Source of the DNA: Bromus sterilis
Taxonomy: Eukaryota > Streptophyta > Magnoliopsida > Poales > Poaceae
Length of the DNA: 64,000 nucleotides
NCBI GenBank assembly: GCA_950022295.1
Contig: OX465598.1
Location: 183,887,501 to 183,951,500 of the forward strand
Direction of reading: 5' to 3'
The notes under the pieces were generated by a model. The model ran no database searches and was not told the DNA's origin. It saw only the letters and a list, made by a program, of their open reading frames with translations. This document shows positions 13,601 through 24,872 of this stretch, piece by piece; positions within the stretch are counted from its first letter, which is position 1, and every line of letters begins with the position of its first letter. The position numbers and the translations under genes were made by a program.

Positions 13601-14581
13601 GGATTGGGTGTCGACTTCCCGGGGGCCACCCGGATTTGTGCGTTGTTAGTTAGAGGGACCTGTCGTTTCGGATCTCTCAGAACTAAATCATAAAATGGTT
13701 GCCTATGATGGGTAGGAACAGCGAGAGATGGGCGTGCGTGCGGATCCTTGTAATGGTCAGTTGGTACACCCCTGCAGGGTTAAATCTTTTCGAGAAGTCG
13801 TGTCCATGGTTATGGACGACTGGAGACCTACTTCTTGTTCATAGACAACAACAACTGAGATAATCTTAATGACTTGATCAATGTGTGTGTGCCTTGACCG
13901 CTTCATCTTCGTTGGGATGCGAAGGGGAGCACAAGGATAGGATATGTGATGTTTGCGTAAGTAGCTGATAGCAGACTTGTTGGAGGCGATTTCCTCATCG
14001 AATACTTGGCTTCTTATCTTACTCTCTAGATTGTTCGCCACTTCATAAATGCTAGTGCGGCTGCAACCTCACCACTTACCCCATCCTTACCATGAACTAC
14101 TAGTTATCCTAGAGTGACGAGTGATGAAGTCCTTGCTGGATCAGTTGAACACTACAGTTGGATGTTGAGTACTTCTGTACTCATGATACTACCCCCAAAT
14201 TCTTTTCAGGGTTCTTGATCGACAACAGGTATGGTGATCGACGTTTCACGTGGAGACTCGACGACGACTAGTTAGGCGGATCCCGGCGGAGGGCCTGGAC
14301 CTGTGTGGTTATGGGAGCGATGTCTTTTTCTCTTTGACGCTAGGAATTTGATTGTAGTCTGTACCCAGACATGTATCTTCTGCTGAGGTAATGTATTTAA
14401 GGCAGTTGTATGCCGATTGTATGAGATGTTGTATTCTTATAGCTGTAATATTGTGATATCATGTTGGAAATCCGGGGCGTATGGCATTGTCATATGTCGC
14501 GGTGGGACCGATATGTTCTTCGTCCCCGGATCTGGATGGAAACATCTAGATCTGGAACAATACCGCATATCGGGTCTTATA
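10625..14581 (+). repeat. 3' LTR of the long-LTR element
   Basis: Begins TGTAACAGCC and ends TCTTATA at 14581, where the other LTR ends CCTTACA; the terminal CA has mutated to TA. It is colinear with the 5' LTR over its full length, including the TATA box at 11197-11205. A 241-codon open stretch at 11370-12095 lies in the GC-rich part but is broken in the other LTR, so it is not called as a gene. Confidence 0.9.
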
Positions 14582-14586
14582 ATTGA
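14582..14586. repeat. Target-site duplication, right (ATTGA)
   Basis: Partner of ATTGG at 6057-6061, with one G-to-A difference. Copia integrase sequence resumes directly after it. Confidence 0.8.
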
Positions 14587-15560
14587 CAAACTCGATGACG
14601 GTTTGTTGGGTCTCACTCTTCCTCTTGAAGAAATAAACCCATGTATATCTTGAATAGTCATCCACAATCACCAAGCAATATTTCTTTCCACCAAGACTAT
14701 CATACGTGGGAGGCCCAAAGAGATCCATGTGAAGGAGCTCCAAAGGCCTCTTGGTGGTAATGATATTCTTGACGGGATGTTTCTTCTCATGTAGCTTTCC
14801 CTCAATGCAAGCCCTACAAGCATGATCTTTGGAAAAACTAACATTTGCTAGTCCAATGACATGATCACCCTTAATAAGTGTTTGCAAAGACCTCATATTG
14901 ACGTGGGCTAGGCGGCGATGCCAAAGCCACCCCAAGTCAACTTTAGCCATTAGACATATGGCGGTTTTAGTGGGGACTCGTGAGAAATCCACCACATACA
15001 TGCCGTCCTCCACATGTCCAACAAAGGCTACTTTAAGAGTTTTGCTCCACATCACGGTGACCATGTACACATCAAAGAAAGTACAAAGGCCCATCTTGGA
15101 AAGTTGACGAACGGAAAGTAAATTGAAAGAACAAGTCTCGGCTAGTAAATCATTCCCAATAGTTGTATCCGGAGAAATGATTACTTTGATGTGACCAATA
15201 CCTTTGACGTTTTTGCATCACGAAATTGGACTAGAGTGTCACGAGATGATTGAAAGTCAATGTCCACCAACAAGTCCTTGCTTCCGGTCATATGACTCGT
15301 AACCCCGCTATCAAGTATCCATGAACCTCCACGGGAAGCCGCCACCTACATGAGATCAATGCTTGGGTTTAGGGACCCATTCATGAATGGGTCCTCTTGC
15401 GTTAGTAACTAGGGTCTTAGGAACCCAAATAGACCATGCAATGTATTCATCATAACAACCAACAAATTTGGCGTAAACATGCCCGTCATTAGTGCAACCA
15501 ATAATATAAGAAGGGTTAGTAGGACCGACAAAGTCATTGGTAATGGCATTGCCCCTTTTG
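14587..15560 (-). pseudogene. Copia protease and integrase N-terminus
   Basis: Minus-strand frame following gag. Near 15325 the aspartic protease signature LDSGVTSH is readable. After a frameshifted stretch, the frame from 15094 downward carries the integrase zinc-binding region (HRRLAHVNM then CRACIEGKLH, a HHCC pattern) and the first catalytic aspartate in LLHMDLFGP, followed by VDDYSRYTWVYFF. It stops at the boundary with the inserted long-LTR element; the rest of the core is at 5057-6061. Together with gag the order is gag, protease, integrase, as in Ty1/copia elements, here of the Maximus/SIRE type. Confidence 0.85.
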
Positions 15561-15561
15561 G

Positions 15562-17968
15562 CTACACCACCCTCGGTTTTGCCACTTTCTCCTTTGGCTT
15601 CTCCCCTTCCTTGACAAAAGTAATCTTATTGGAGGGAGGGGAGACATTGCCCTTCTTCTTCTTCTTCTTCTTCTTCTTGTTCTTCTTCTTTGATGAACTA
15701 GCACCAAAACCAATGACTTCCTTGCCAATGACCTCCTTTTGAGAAATCAAGAGATCATTAAGAGATTTCTCTCCTTGAATGCAAGAGACAAGTCCCTTCT
15801 CGAGTTGTGCCTTCAATCTAGAGTTTTCCTCAACAAGAGGAGCATGCTCACAACACAGGTTAGACGAACTAGGTGTCTCAAGCATAATGATATGAGGGAA
15901 AGTATTAATCTCTTTAGTGAGTTGAATGCTTACTTCCTCATGTGCCTTCTTGAGAGTCATGAGTTCATGCTTTAAGGATTTGTGATCCTTTTAGACTTCC
16001 TCATTATCCGCAAGAAGTCTTTCATGAGCCTCAACTAGTTCTTCATTTTTAGTTTTGAGGTCACAAGCAATAGTATTGGCATGTTTAAGGTCAAGTTTTA
16101 GCTTAGCAATATCAATGTCATATGTCTCCTCAAGAGACACCTTAAGCTCACGCTCTTCGTCAAGAGATTGAGATAGCTTCCCTTTCTCATCCGCATAGTC
16201 ACGACTATGCACTTGCATTTTGGTGATGGTATCCTCAAGTTGCTCAATGTGAGCATGAGCTCCACCTAATTGTTCCAAGAGGGTCACAAAGTGCCTATTG
16301 GTCTCACCTTTGAGTTTTGACATGAAGAGCTCAAAATCATTTTCTTCCTTATCCTTGGTCTCCTCCTTGTCTTCCACACAATCCAACAAAGATGGGTTAG
16401 TGGAAATGAAAGGTTTAGAGGGAGGTTTTACCGAGGTAGTTTTGTCCATAAGGCACTTGTGAGCGATGTGAGGGTTCTCGTTGGGGGAGTCGAAGAGTGA
16501 AGTAGATGGAGGTGGGTTGGTGACGATCGCAACGGTGGCCGTAGACACAATTTCACCTCCTTCATCATCATCATCATGGGAGAGATATTCTTCGTGAGCC
16601 ACAAATGCACGTTGCGGCTTCTTCTTCACGAAGGTCTTGTTTGATGGTGGCTTGGACTTGTCCTTTCGGATAAGCTTGCCACCATGGTCTTCTCTCTTCT
16701 CATACGGGCAATCCGCAACAAAGTGACTCACATTTCCACAATTGAAGCAAGTCCTAATCCTTGAGTTTGACTTGAAGTTATTTTTGTTGCCCCAAAATTG
16801 CCTTGATGCAAGAGCCATGTGCTCATTGAAAGCATACTTGGTATCTTCCGGGGCATCTTCTTCTTCATCCTCTTAAAAACACACTTGAACCTCCTTGGCC
16901 TTCAAAGCAAGAGATGGCATTTTGTTGACACCTTGGCGGGCCAACTTGATGTCGGCCGTGGAGTTCAAGATATCCATAGAAACAAACTCATCCAAGACTT
17001 GTTGAGTGGTCAAGGAATTGAAGTCCGGTCTTTGACGAATGACTTGTGTGATGGAGTTCCGAAATGGAAGAATGGTCGTGATAAAATTCCTCTTGATCCA
17101 ACCATCATCGATGTCCATGCTCCCATGATCCGTCATGAGGTTTGCGAGAGCAACAAGCCTTTGGTAAAGATCCTGGGGAGTCTCTCCTTCGATCATGAAA
17201 AAGTCGTCGGCTTGATCTCGAATTTCGTCAAACTTGGAGCTTCGAATGCTTGAACTTCCCATCATTATTCTCTCAAGAAAATTCCATGTCTCCTTGGCGG
17301 TGGTAAGCTTCCGGCAAAGAGTCTTGTGCTGAAATTTTAACCCATTTTGGATCAGGAGCAAGGCATAATTGTTGAGGGAGTTGTTCCACCGTTCTCTTGG
17401 AGTCATGTTCTTGCGGTCATGGACATGGAATCCTTCTTCGGTGATAGTCCACAATTCTTCCGAAGAGACTCTCATGTGATTCTTCATACGGGAAGCCCAA
17501 AGCGGATACTCATCTTTTTCAAGAATGGGTGGTGGACCTACATGCGCGAAATGAGGTTCGGTATGGGGTAACTTAGTATAGTTAGGAGGGGGCACGGCGG
17601 AGTGTATACCCGCTCCATTCCCGATGAGAGTAATGGGAGGTATAGCACTACTACCATCATCAAGTGCGTGAGAGATGACATCTCTCTCCCAACCTTGGAT
17701 TGTTGGGTATGATGTTGGTAGTGTCCGTTGGGGACAACCGGGACATAAGAGCCCGAAACATGTTCGACATATCATTCATTTGAGATTTCATGGAGGACAT
17801 GCCTTCATTGTACTCAACAAGAGAGATAGACGAGCCATCCTTCACGAACGTGTTGGTAAAGTCCTTGGTGCCCCCTTGTGTTTCCACAACCGAAACTTCC
17901 GTTCCCTCCCCTAAGTTAAGATCATCCGATTTATCCCCTTGCGACATTCTCTTAAGGCAGTAAATCAC
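15562..17968 (-). pseudogene. Copia gag with zinc knuckle and coiled coil (Maximus/SIRE type)
   Basis: Gag forms the particle that packages element RNA. From the minus-strand start near 17947 (MSQGDKSDD) the order is: a low-complexity N-terminus, a frameshift near 17670, a gag domain of the Retrotran_gag_2/UBN2 type (WASRMKNHM to about 17050), a zinc knuckle CFNCGNVSHFVADC (CX2CX4HX4C, near 16750), then a long charged region predicted to be coiled coil (about 16330-15990 and 15960-15780), and a lysine-rich tail. Stops near 16873 and 15991 and the frameshift make it non-functional. The long coiled-coil gag is characteristic of the SIRE/Maximus lineage. Confidence 0.85.
15652..15690 (-). repeat. 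CTT/AAG microsatellite coding a lysine run
   Basis: An almost pure CTT trinucleotide tract inside the copia gag tail; on the minus strand it encodes a run of lysines broken by one asparagine. Such tracts expand by slippage. Confidence 0.8.
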
Positions 17969-17982
17969 TTAATAAGAGACAA

Positions 17983-17995
17983 GGCTCTGATACCA
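17983..17995 (-). other. Primer-binding site of the copia element
   Basis: The minus strand reads TGGTATCAGAGCC two bases inside the LTR end at 17998. It is complementary to initiator tRNA-Met and fixes the element's orientation and 5' LTR. Confidence 0.85.
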
Positions 17996-17997
17996 AT

Positions 17998-19534
17998 TGA
18001 AAGGACCGGAATGTCGACTAGAGGGGTTGGAGTGAATAGGCGACTAACAAATTTTAAGATTTTCTTAACAAATTGAGGCTCAACAATAAATATAGGTTTT
18101 CTAGATGTGCAACTATGTGAGCAACCTATATGCCAACTAATGCAACACTATATGAGAAAGCAAGAAATAAGCAATGAAAATAACTTGCACAAATTAAAGG
18201 TAAAGGGGAACACGGGAGACAAGGATATGTTGCCGAATTTCCTTATCTTTCGAGAATTACGTCTCCGTTTGGAGAGGATGAGGAGAACAATGCTCACACA
18301 AAGCCAACAAGGGTCACCCTATTTCTCCTCACGCTCTTACCAATGCAAGATGCCGTGATACACTACGTGGCGGCCTTGAAGGTGGAAACCAAACCTTTAC
18401 ATACAAGGTTGGGGAAATCTCCACAACTTAATTGGAGGCTCCCAACGAAACCACGAAGCTTCACCACAATGGAATATGGCTTCGAGGTGAACTTTTCTGT
18501 CTAGGGCACCAATGCGCCCAAGAGTAACAAGATCCATAAGGGATTAATGGGGGGAATCAAATATCCTTTGGTGGAAGTGTAGATCGGGGCCTCCTCTTCC
18601 AAACCCTAGAGAATAAACAACTTTTGATGGCTAGGGAGGGAGATCGGGTAAGAATGGAGCTTGGGCGTCAATGGAGGAGAGAGTATTAAATGAGGTAAGT
18701 CTCAATGGGGAAGAAGACCCCCTTTTATAGGTGGGCATTAAAACAACCATTGGACCCCCACCAACCACTGTACTACCGCTCCAGGAGTGGTACTACCGCA
18801 ACCGGAGTGGTACTAACGCCCCGCGGTAGTACTTCCGCTCAGTACCGTGCCCCACTACTGCAGTGTCCAGTGGGATTGTGATTGTGGATGCGGTACTAGG
18901 CCATGGTACTATCGTGGCGCGGTACTACCGCAACCGGAGCGGTACTACCGCCTCGCGGTAGTACTGCGGCTCAGTACCGTGCCCCACTACTGTAGAGTCC
19001 AGTGGGATTGCGGTAGTGGATGCGGTACTAGGCCACGGTACTACCGTGGCGCGGTACTACCGCAATGGGTGCGGTACTACCGCCCCGCGGTAGTACTGCG
19101 GCTCAGTACCTTGCCCCACTACCGCAGATTCCAGTGGGATTGCGGTAGTGGGTGTGGTACTAGGTCGCGGTACTACCGTGGCGCGGTACTACCGCTCCTA
19201 GAGCGGTACTACCACCCTGGCAGAGCCAGGAAGCCAATGCCACCATGTAAAACTCCTCCACGACGCGATGGAAAATATGTGGGTGCAGAGAGTGTGTAAG
19301 TGTGATGATTCCACCCACCATTCCAAAGCGGATCCCCTCTTAGGTTTCCTATGACTCAATTCACAAAAAAGAAATCGCAAGGAAAACTTCGTCTTCATGC
19401 TCCATCAACCGAGTGGAAAATAACCGTCTTGTGCCATGACTATAATTATCTGGAATGCTCATTGACACATGGTTAATCGGAAAATGTGTTGTCATCAATC
19501 ACTAAAACCAACCAGGGGAAAATATGCCCTATCA
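17998..19534 (-). repeat. LTR of the copia element (about 1.54 kb)
   Basis: On the minus strand the LTR runs from TGATAGGGCAT (19534) to GGTCCTTTCA (17998); the ends form the short inverted repeat TGATAGG/CCTTTCA. The primer-binding site and gag follow. Unusually, the sequence before its start is not plain flanking DNA but a polypurine tract and copia-like 3' tail, so the same LTR has internal sequence on both sides. It contains a 132-bp tandem repeat. Confidence 0.8.
18768..19213. repeat. 132-bp tandem repeat (GGTACTACCGC-rich) inside the copia LTR
   Basis: A landmark CAGTACC[GT]TGCCCCACTAC occurs at 18840, 18972 and 19104, exactly 132 bp apart, giving about three copies plus edges. Each unit is built from short GCGGTACTACCGC-type palindromic words. 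Because 132 is a multiple of three, one frame stays open across the array, which explains the 150-codon open stretch at 18847-19299. Confidence 0.85.
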
Positions 19535-19640
19535 ATCTCCCCCTTTTTGGTGTATTGATGACAACACACGATATGCACAATATATTAATAGGGAATGAAA
19601 AGCAAGTCAAGTATCTAAAATATAGACAAGCTCCCCCTAG
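19535..19640 (-). other. Polypurine tract and 3' internal tail of a copia element
   Basis: The minus strand reads AAAAAGGGGGAGAT at 19548-19535, directly before the LTR start at 19534. It is preceded by a tail with further GGGGGAGC words, typical of SIRE/Maximus 3' ends. It implies that another copy's 3' end abuts this LTR. The right-hand limit, where similarity to the next element starts, is approximate. Confidence 0.6.
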
Positions 19641-21105
19641 ATGTGTGCATCAATTTAAATATAGGACGCCCCCGATACTGCAACGGTTGCACACATCTTT
19701 TCACAAAGATATCAATAAGTTGCAGACTGGTCATATTCTCCTTTAACTCCGTGACTAATTGAGTCACCGGTTCCACCACGTCCAATTCGGCCGGCGACAA
19801 CTCATGCTCCCAATAAGACCGCCTCACCACCTGCGCTGCAGAATCAAAAGGTGCCAACCCGTACTATTGGCCAGGGGCAGTATGGTCTTTCACGTAAAAC
19901 CACTTCTTCCGTCACCTTTGGACAGAATCCAGCTTCTCTAGATCATAGTATTTATCCTTATCCTTGATGGAGATAGAAATGCCCCCAACAACATACTCTA
20001 TGCAGGTCCTCTTCACATTGAAGAGATACCTCCAGAGCCCCCAATGAGGATAAACCCCCAAGAAACATTCACATAGCATGATGAAGCACGCTATGTGCAG
20101 AAGTCCATTAGGAGTAAGATCATGGAGCTGCACCTGATAGGCAAACAACAACCCGCAAACAAATGGATGGATGGGAAGAGAAAAACCACGCTAGAAGAAG
20201 CTCTAAAAGCATACTCGTTCATCTTGATGGGGTGCAGGTATATCTTCCTCCCCCGAAATCTGGACGGTGTCCTCCACGATGAGTCCATCCCCCTTGAGAG
20301 CAACCAAATCCGAGGCACGGAAGTTTGAAGACTCCCATTGTCCGGTGGCCTTCCTCGCCACCGCCGCCTCTTTGTGTGCGGCCTTCGCGAGCCTTGCACC
20401 TTCTTCACGCTTGCACATGGTGTCCCGCGCGCGGGGAGAGAAAAATAATTAGGAGCGGAGCGCACGAGCAAGGATGGAGAAGCAAAGGACACAAGACCAA
20501 AGGAAGAAAACAGACAGACAGAAGTGCAGGAGCAAAGGGAAGCAAGAAGGAAAGGCCAGGGTAAAATCCCAATTTACCAAAGATACCCCTTATATAATCA
20601 GTAGTAGAATACCAATCTACCAACTGTTCACATTGGCAGCGAATCGATGGGGCACGATCTCCAGCCTTATACGCGACATGGAAATCGCAACCGACGGAGT
20701 AACCACACCAACCATTATGCACGAAAAACAAGGAACCATCATCACGCTTCGAGAAATTATCGCGGCATGCGCATCAAATGACCTCTGGCCACAAAATGCA
20801 ACTATTCACAACTGTCACGGTATTTCGTGACATCCCATCCTTATGGAGGCGTCGCTCGCACGCTTTGCAGACCAGAGTCGCATTGACCAAGATTGGGGTC
20901 CACTTTCCATCTAGTTGGATCCTCCCATCTTTGTTACTAACCTTTTTTCTTTGATCTGATTTCATCAAATAAACTCCCATCGGGACCGCCTTGCTACTCC
21001 TATAGGATCAAAAGCGACATGAAGCACGTTACAAAGGCTCATTGCTCACTCGCCTCAGCGTATTCAATAACAAACACCTCATTAAGGCTTGAGTACTCAT
21101 AGCAA
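19640..21105 (-). pseudogene. 'Putative gypsy type transposon' ORF fragment (Transposase_28-like), with an intron
   Basis: On the minus strand a leader is followed by ATG at 20418 (MCKREEGARL). Exon 1 ends at 20215, a GT-AG intron spans about 20214-20134, and exon 2 (VQLHDLTPNG, then CFLGVYPHWGLWRYLFNVKR) runs to a stop near 19912. After a frameshift, similarity continues through FVKRCVQPLQYRG (about 19680). The whole stretch, including the untranslated leader up to about 21100, is related to 35990-37400 on the plus strand. The ORF belongs to a plant family annotated as Transposase_28; its biochemical role is unknown. It is truncated and broken. Confidence 0.7.
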
Positions 21106-21270
21106 GAATAAAGTTCATGGAGGTGCTTTGGAATGGAAAAGATGGGTTTGAAGTGAGATTGGTCACTAGGATAAGAAGAAAATACACAACCAGTCTTGAT
21201 ACACGAACATGTTCATGTGGTTATTTCCAATTGCCAGGTATTCCTTTCTCTCATGACATAACAACAATAT
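21106..21270 (+). pseudogene. MULE (MuDR-type) transposase, SWIM-finger part
   Basis: The frame with ATG at 21117 reads MEVLWNGKDGFEV, later TCSCGYFQLPGIPFSHD, the SWIM zinc-finger region found near the C-terminus of MuDR-family transposases. The pattern is CXC...CXH, but the third ligand is phenylalanine (TTC) rather than cysteine. The frame ends at the target site of the solo LTR, and the rest of the protein is at 33591-33903. The left boundary with the preceding fragment is approximate; no terminal inverted repeat is visible. Confidence 0.75.
21266..21270. repeat. Target-site duplication of the solo LTR, left (AATAT)
   Basis: Five bases before the LTR terminus TGTAAGACCC at 21271, identical to 33591-33595 on the far side. 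Confidence 0.88.
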
Positions 21271-21617
21271 TGTAAGACCCGATATGCGGTACTGTTTTAG
21301 ATCTGGACGTTTCTTTTCAGACCTGAGGACGAAGCACATATCGAACCCACCGCGACATATGACGAAGCCATATGTCTCGGATTTCAACATGATATCACAA
21401 CATTACAATACAAAGATACAACATCTCATACAATCGGCATACAACCGCCTTAAAACAATACATCAGCGGAAGATATATGTCTGAGTACAAACTACAATGA
21501 AATGCCTAGTGGCAAAGGTAAAACACACCGATCCCCGTAACCACATAGGTCCATGATGTCTGCCGGGATCCGCCTAACTAGTCATCGTCGAGTCTCCGCA
21601 AAGCGTCCGAAAGAAGT

Positions 21618-21622
21618 GTCCT
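21618..21622. repeat. Target-site duplication of the nested complex, left (GTCCT)
   Basis: Precedes the LTR end TGATGGTACTG at 21623. The counterpart at 29486-29490 is GTCGT, one mismatch. It marks the probable edges of the complex inside the solo LTR. Confidence 0.55.
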
Positions 21623-22668
21623 TGATGGTACTGAAGTAGTGCTCCTCGTTGGCTACCCCAAGTGGAAGGTTGAGATGTAGCGTAGCGATAATTTCCCTTG
21701 GAAAAGATACCAAGGTTGAGATCGAACCAGTAGGACTCCAATGACGACAAGTAGGTGGTAAAGTGAACAATGGCGCAATTCCCAATGAGTAAAGAGAGGT
21801 TGTCAATATCTCTGGGCTTGCCGTTTACAAAGGATCAAACACAAGAGATAATGGTAGTGATAATGATAAATGCAAAGTAAATTAAATACGATAAATAAAG
21901 TGAGGGTGTAAACAGTGGTAGAAATATGGAACGGGGTCCCATGAAGTTCACTAGTGATGTCTCTCTCCCAAAAGACGATAAACAACTATGCAAGGTGAAC
22001 AAATTACAGCTGGGCAATTGACAGGATTAAAAACGCACCGCAATGCTAACTATACTACAAAAGAAAGGAAGAGGCTCAAAAGCATGAGCAGTATCCCAAG
22101 ACAAACAGACCGAAATCCATCTTCATCTACTCACTAATTATCCACCTTGAGATATCAATCCAGAACATCTCGCTGGTATTAAGTTGTGGGCCCCACCCAA
22201 AGTGTAAACCCAAAGCAATAGACAACTGTATTAAAAGAACTTTGGTAAAGTAAACAATCCTTGCACCCGCAAGTACAAGCACCGTTGTTTTCCCCCTGGT
22301 GGCAACAACACATCCCCTCGACTCATGTTTCTGTCACTCAAGCTAGTCATTGGGGGGCAGGAACCCACGATCATGCATAACGCTCCCTCTTGGAGTCACG
22401 ACCTACTGCTTGGCCAAAGCAATAAAAAGCAACGGAGAACATGCAAGAATTACTCAACAACATAAATATAAAAGGAGAAGAATCAAATATATTACTCATC
22501 ACAATCTGAACATCATCTCATAATCCATCAGATCCCAGAAAACTCAACATAGCAACAGCAGGGAAATTACATATGTGTCTTGATCATGTAGGGCAGCTCA
22601 CAAGGTCTAAACATTGTAGAACAAAGATGGAGAGAAGACATCCCATAGCTACTGATCATGGACCCATG
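21623..22668 (-). repeat. Distal part of a minus-strand TGATACG-type LTR
   Basis: Colinear, inverted, with about 23230-24290 of the plus-strand LTR and with 28030-28918. It breaks off at 22668 exactly where the plus-strand LTR TGATACGTCC begins, after GGACCCATG. Confidence 0.8.
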
Positions 22669-24311
22669 TGATACGTCCCAAACGTATTGATAATTTCTGC
22701 TTGCTCCATGCATGTTTTGTGTGATATTGCTATGATCTAGATACACTTTCATACACTTTTGATCATATATGGACTAACCTATTAACTCGGTGCACCCCAG
22801 TGCCAGTTTCTGTTTTCTGCTGTTTTTCTATTTCAGTTTCCCCCCGAATTAAAAGGCTCCAAAAATTCAGGAAAATTTAGATAAAAAATTAGCACAATAG
22901 AAGCTTCCGGAGTCCCGAAGTGGGGCCAGGGGGCCACCAACAGGTGCCCAGGCGGCCACCTGGCGCGGCCTAGGGCTTGGCCGCGCTAGGGGGAGCCTGG
23001 AACCCTGGTGGCCCCCCTGGCTGGCCCCTTCGCCTATTTATTCCCCGTGACGCGAAAACCCCGAAGACAGAACCCTTTTTCGCAATCTCGCCTCTGTTCC
23101 ACCGCCGCCGCGCTTCCAAGATCGGGAGCGCGAGCAGACCTCTTCCCGGCACCCTGCCGGAGGGAGGATCGACCTCTGGGAGCTTCCCCTTCACATTCGA
23201 CACTTACCGGATGTGTCGTGAGTAGTTTCCTTTGGACCATGGGTCCGTGATCAGTAGCTATCTGATGTTCTCCTCCCCTCTTTGTTCTTCATGGTTTAGA
23301 CCTCATGAGCTTCCCTACATGATCGAGGCACAAATGTAATCTTTCTGCTGTTGCTATGCTGAGTTTGATGGGATCTGATGGATTATGAGATTATGTTCAG
23401 ATTGTGATAGAGTAATATATTTGGTTCTTATCTTTTATAATTTTGTTCCTAAATAATTCTTGCATGTTCTCTGTTGCTGTTTATTGTTTTCGCCAAGTAG
23501 TAGGTAGTAACTCCAAGAGGGAACATTATGCTCGATTGTGGGTTCATGCCCCTTGATGACACGCTTGAGTGACAGAAACATGAGTCTAGGGGATGTGTTG
23601 TTGCCATAAGGTGGAAAACAACGGTGCTCGTAACCGCGGTTGCAAGGATTGTTTACTTTACGCAAAGTGCTTTTTAATGCAGTTGTCTGTTGCTTTGGGT
23701 TTACACTTTGGGTGGGGCTCGCAACTTAATACCAGCGAGATGTTTTGGATAGATATCTCAAGGTGGATGATTATTAGTAGATGAAGTTGGATTTCGGTCT
23801 ACTTATTTTGGCGTACTGCTCATGCTTTTGAGCCTCTTCCTTTCTTTTGTAGCATAGTTAGCATTGCGGTGCGTTTATAATCCTGTCAATTTCCCGTCTA
23901 TAATTTGTTTACCTCGCATAGCAGTTTTATCGTCTTTTGGGAGAGAGACACCACTAGTGAACATCACGAGACCCCGGTCCATATTCTCATCACTGTTTAC
24001 ACGCTTATTTGCTTTTCTTCTTTTACTTTTAGTTTCTATCATTATCATTATCCCTTGTGTTTGATCCTTTGTAAACAACAAGACCGGAGAGATTGACAAC
24101 CTCTCTGAACTTCGTTGGGAGGAAAGTTATTTGTGTCTGTGTGCAGGACCACGTCAGTTGTGCCGCTGACACCTACTTATCATATCCCGAGTCCTACTGG
24201 AGACAAACCTCGGTATCTTCACCAAGGGAAACTTTCTGCTACGCTGCATCTCACCTTATACTTGGGGTAACCACCAAAGGGCGATATGCAATTATCATCT
24301 CTCGCGTATCA
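22669..24311 (+). repeat. Complete LTR of the plus-strand element (1643 bp)
   Basis: Begins TGATACGTCC and ends CGTATCA, a terminal inverted repeat of seven bases. It is followed 10 bases later by an aspartate-tRNA primer-binding site. The LTR has a GC-rich leader-like part at about 22915-23215 and is otherwise AT-rich. Confidence 0.88.
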
Positions 24312-24321
24312 AGCAAAATCC

Positions 24322-24339
24322 TGGCGCCGTTGCCGGGGA
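24322..24339 (+). other. Primer-binding site (tRNA-Asp type)
   Basis: TGGCGCCGTTGCCGGGGA, the common aspartate-tRNA primer site of Athila/Tat-related and other plant Ty3 elements, placed 10 bases after the LTR. Confidence 0.85.
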
Positions 24340-24488
24340 CTCCGAGTGCTAAGATAGGGGAGTTGCCCACTACCTTTTACCTTTGCTTTTCTGTCTTGTT
24401 AGTTTACCTTTTAGTTTTTATCTTTGTGTCTTATATCAAAAATCACAAAAAATTATTTATCTTTCTTTTAGTAGTCCTCCTTGTTTAT

Positions 24489-24872
24489 ATGAACATGTTA
24501 GGACTTGGTGCTTTGCGGGAATCGGAAGTTCTTGATTTCCGTCAAATGGATGGAGAAAATATGAAGAAGGCATGGGACAAAATTTCTGAAGCACATAAAA
24601 GAATTATGCCTTCGATACTTATAAAAACTGTGCTTAGAAATTTTTACCATGGTCTTTTTAAGTGGTGTAAACACTCTCTTGATATTATAGCTGAAGGAGA
24701 CTTTTTAGAGTGTGATGAAGCTAGAGCTCTTGATATTTTGCATAGTCTATCTAGTCATTTTGTTTATGATCGTAGTATTGATACTGTTATAGATAGACTT
24801 GACGCTATTGAAAAGAGGATGGATGCTCTAGACTTAAGAAAAGTAGAGGAACTTAAGACCAACAAGAAATAA
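24489..24872 (+). pseudogene. Gag N-terminal fragment of the plus-strand Ty3 element
   Basis: From ATG at 24489 (MNMLGLGALRESE) the frame runs 127 codons to TAA. It holds a region like the N-terminal gag of Triticeae Ty3 elements with tRNA-Asp primer sites (AWDKISEAHKRIMPS, FYHGLFKWCKHSLDI) and ends in a charged heptad-like stretch (DRLDAIEKRMDALDLRK). It is much shorter than a full gag, with no zinc knuckle or capsid C-terminal half. The element thus seems internally deleted and unable to move by itself. Confidence 0.65.

Larger units (their letters stand above)
6062..14581 (+). mobile_element. Non-autonomous long-LTR retrotransposon (LARD-like)
   Basis: Two direct LTRs of nearly equal length (6062-10023, 3962 bp; 10625-14581, 3957 bp) surround only 601 bp that carry a primer-binding site but no gag or pol. 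Flanking 5-bp duplications ATTGG/ATTGA and the split copia integrase prove a real insertion. Long LTRs with a tiny non-coding centre resemble large retrotransposon derivatives, which depend on an autonomous relative for proteins. The LTRs differ at many scattered sites, so the insertion is not recent. A third, inverted LTR of the same family is the solo LTR at 21271-33590. Confidence 0.88.

Noticed and set aside
18768..19213. Possible CRISPR-like array
   Set aside because: The units are contiguous tandem repeats without unique spacers, in a plant retrotransposon LTR.
18847..19299. 150-codon frame with three protein-level repeats
   Set aside because: It is produced by a 132-bp tandem repeat whose period is divisible by three, inside a copia LTR.
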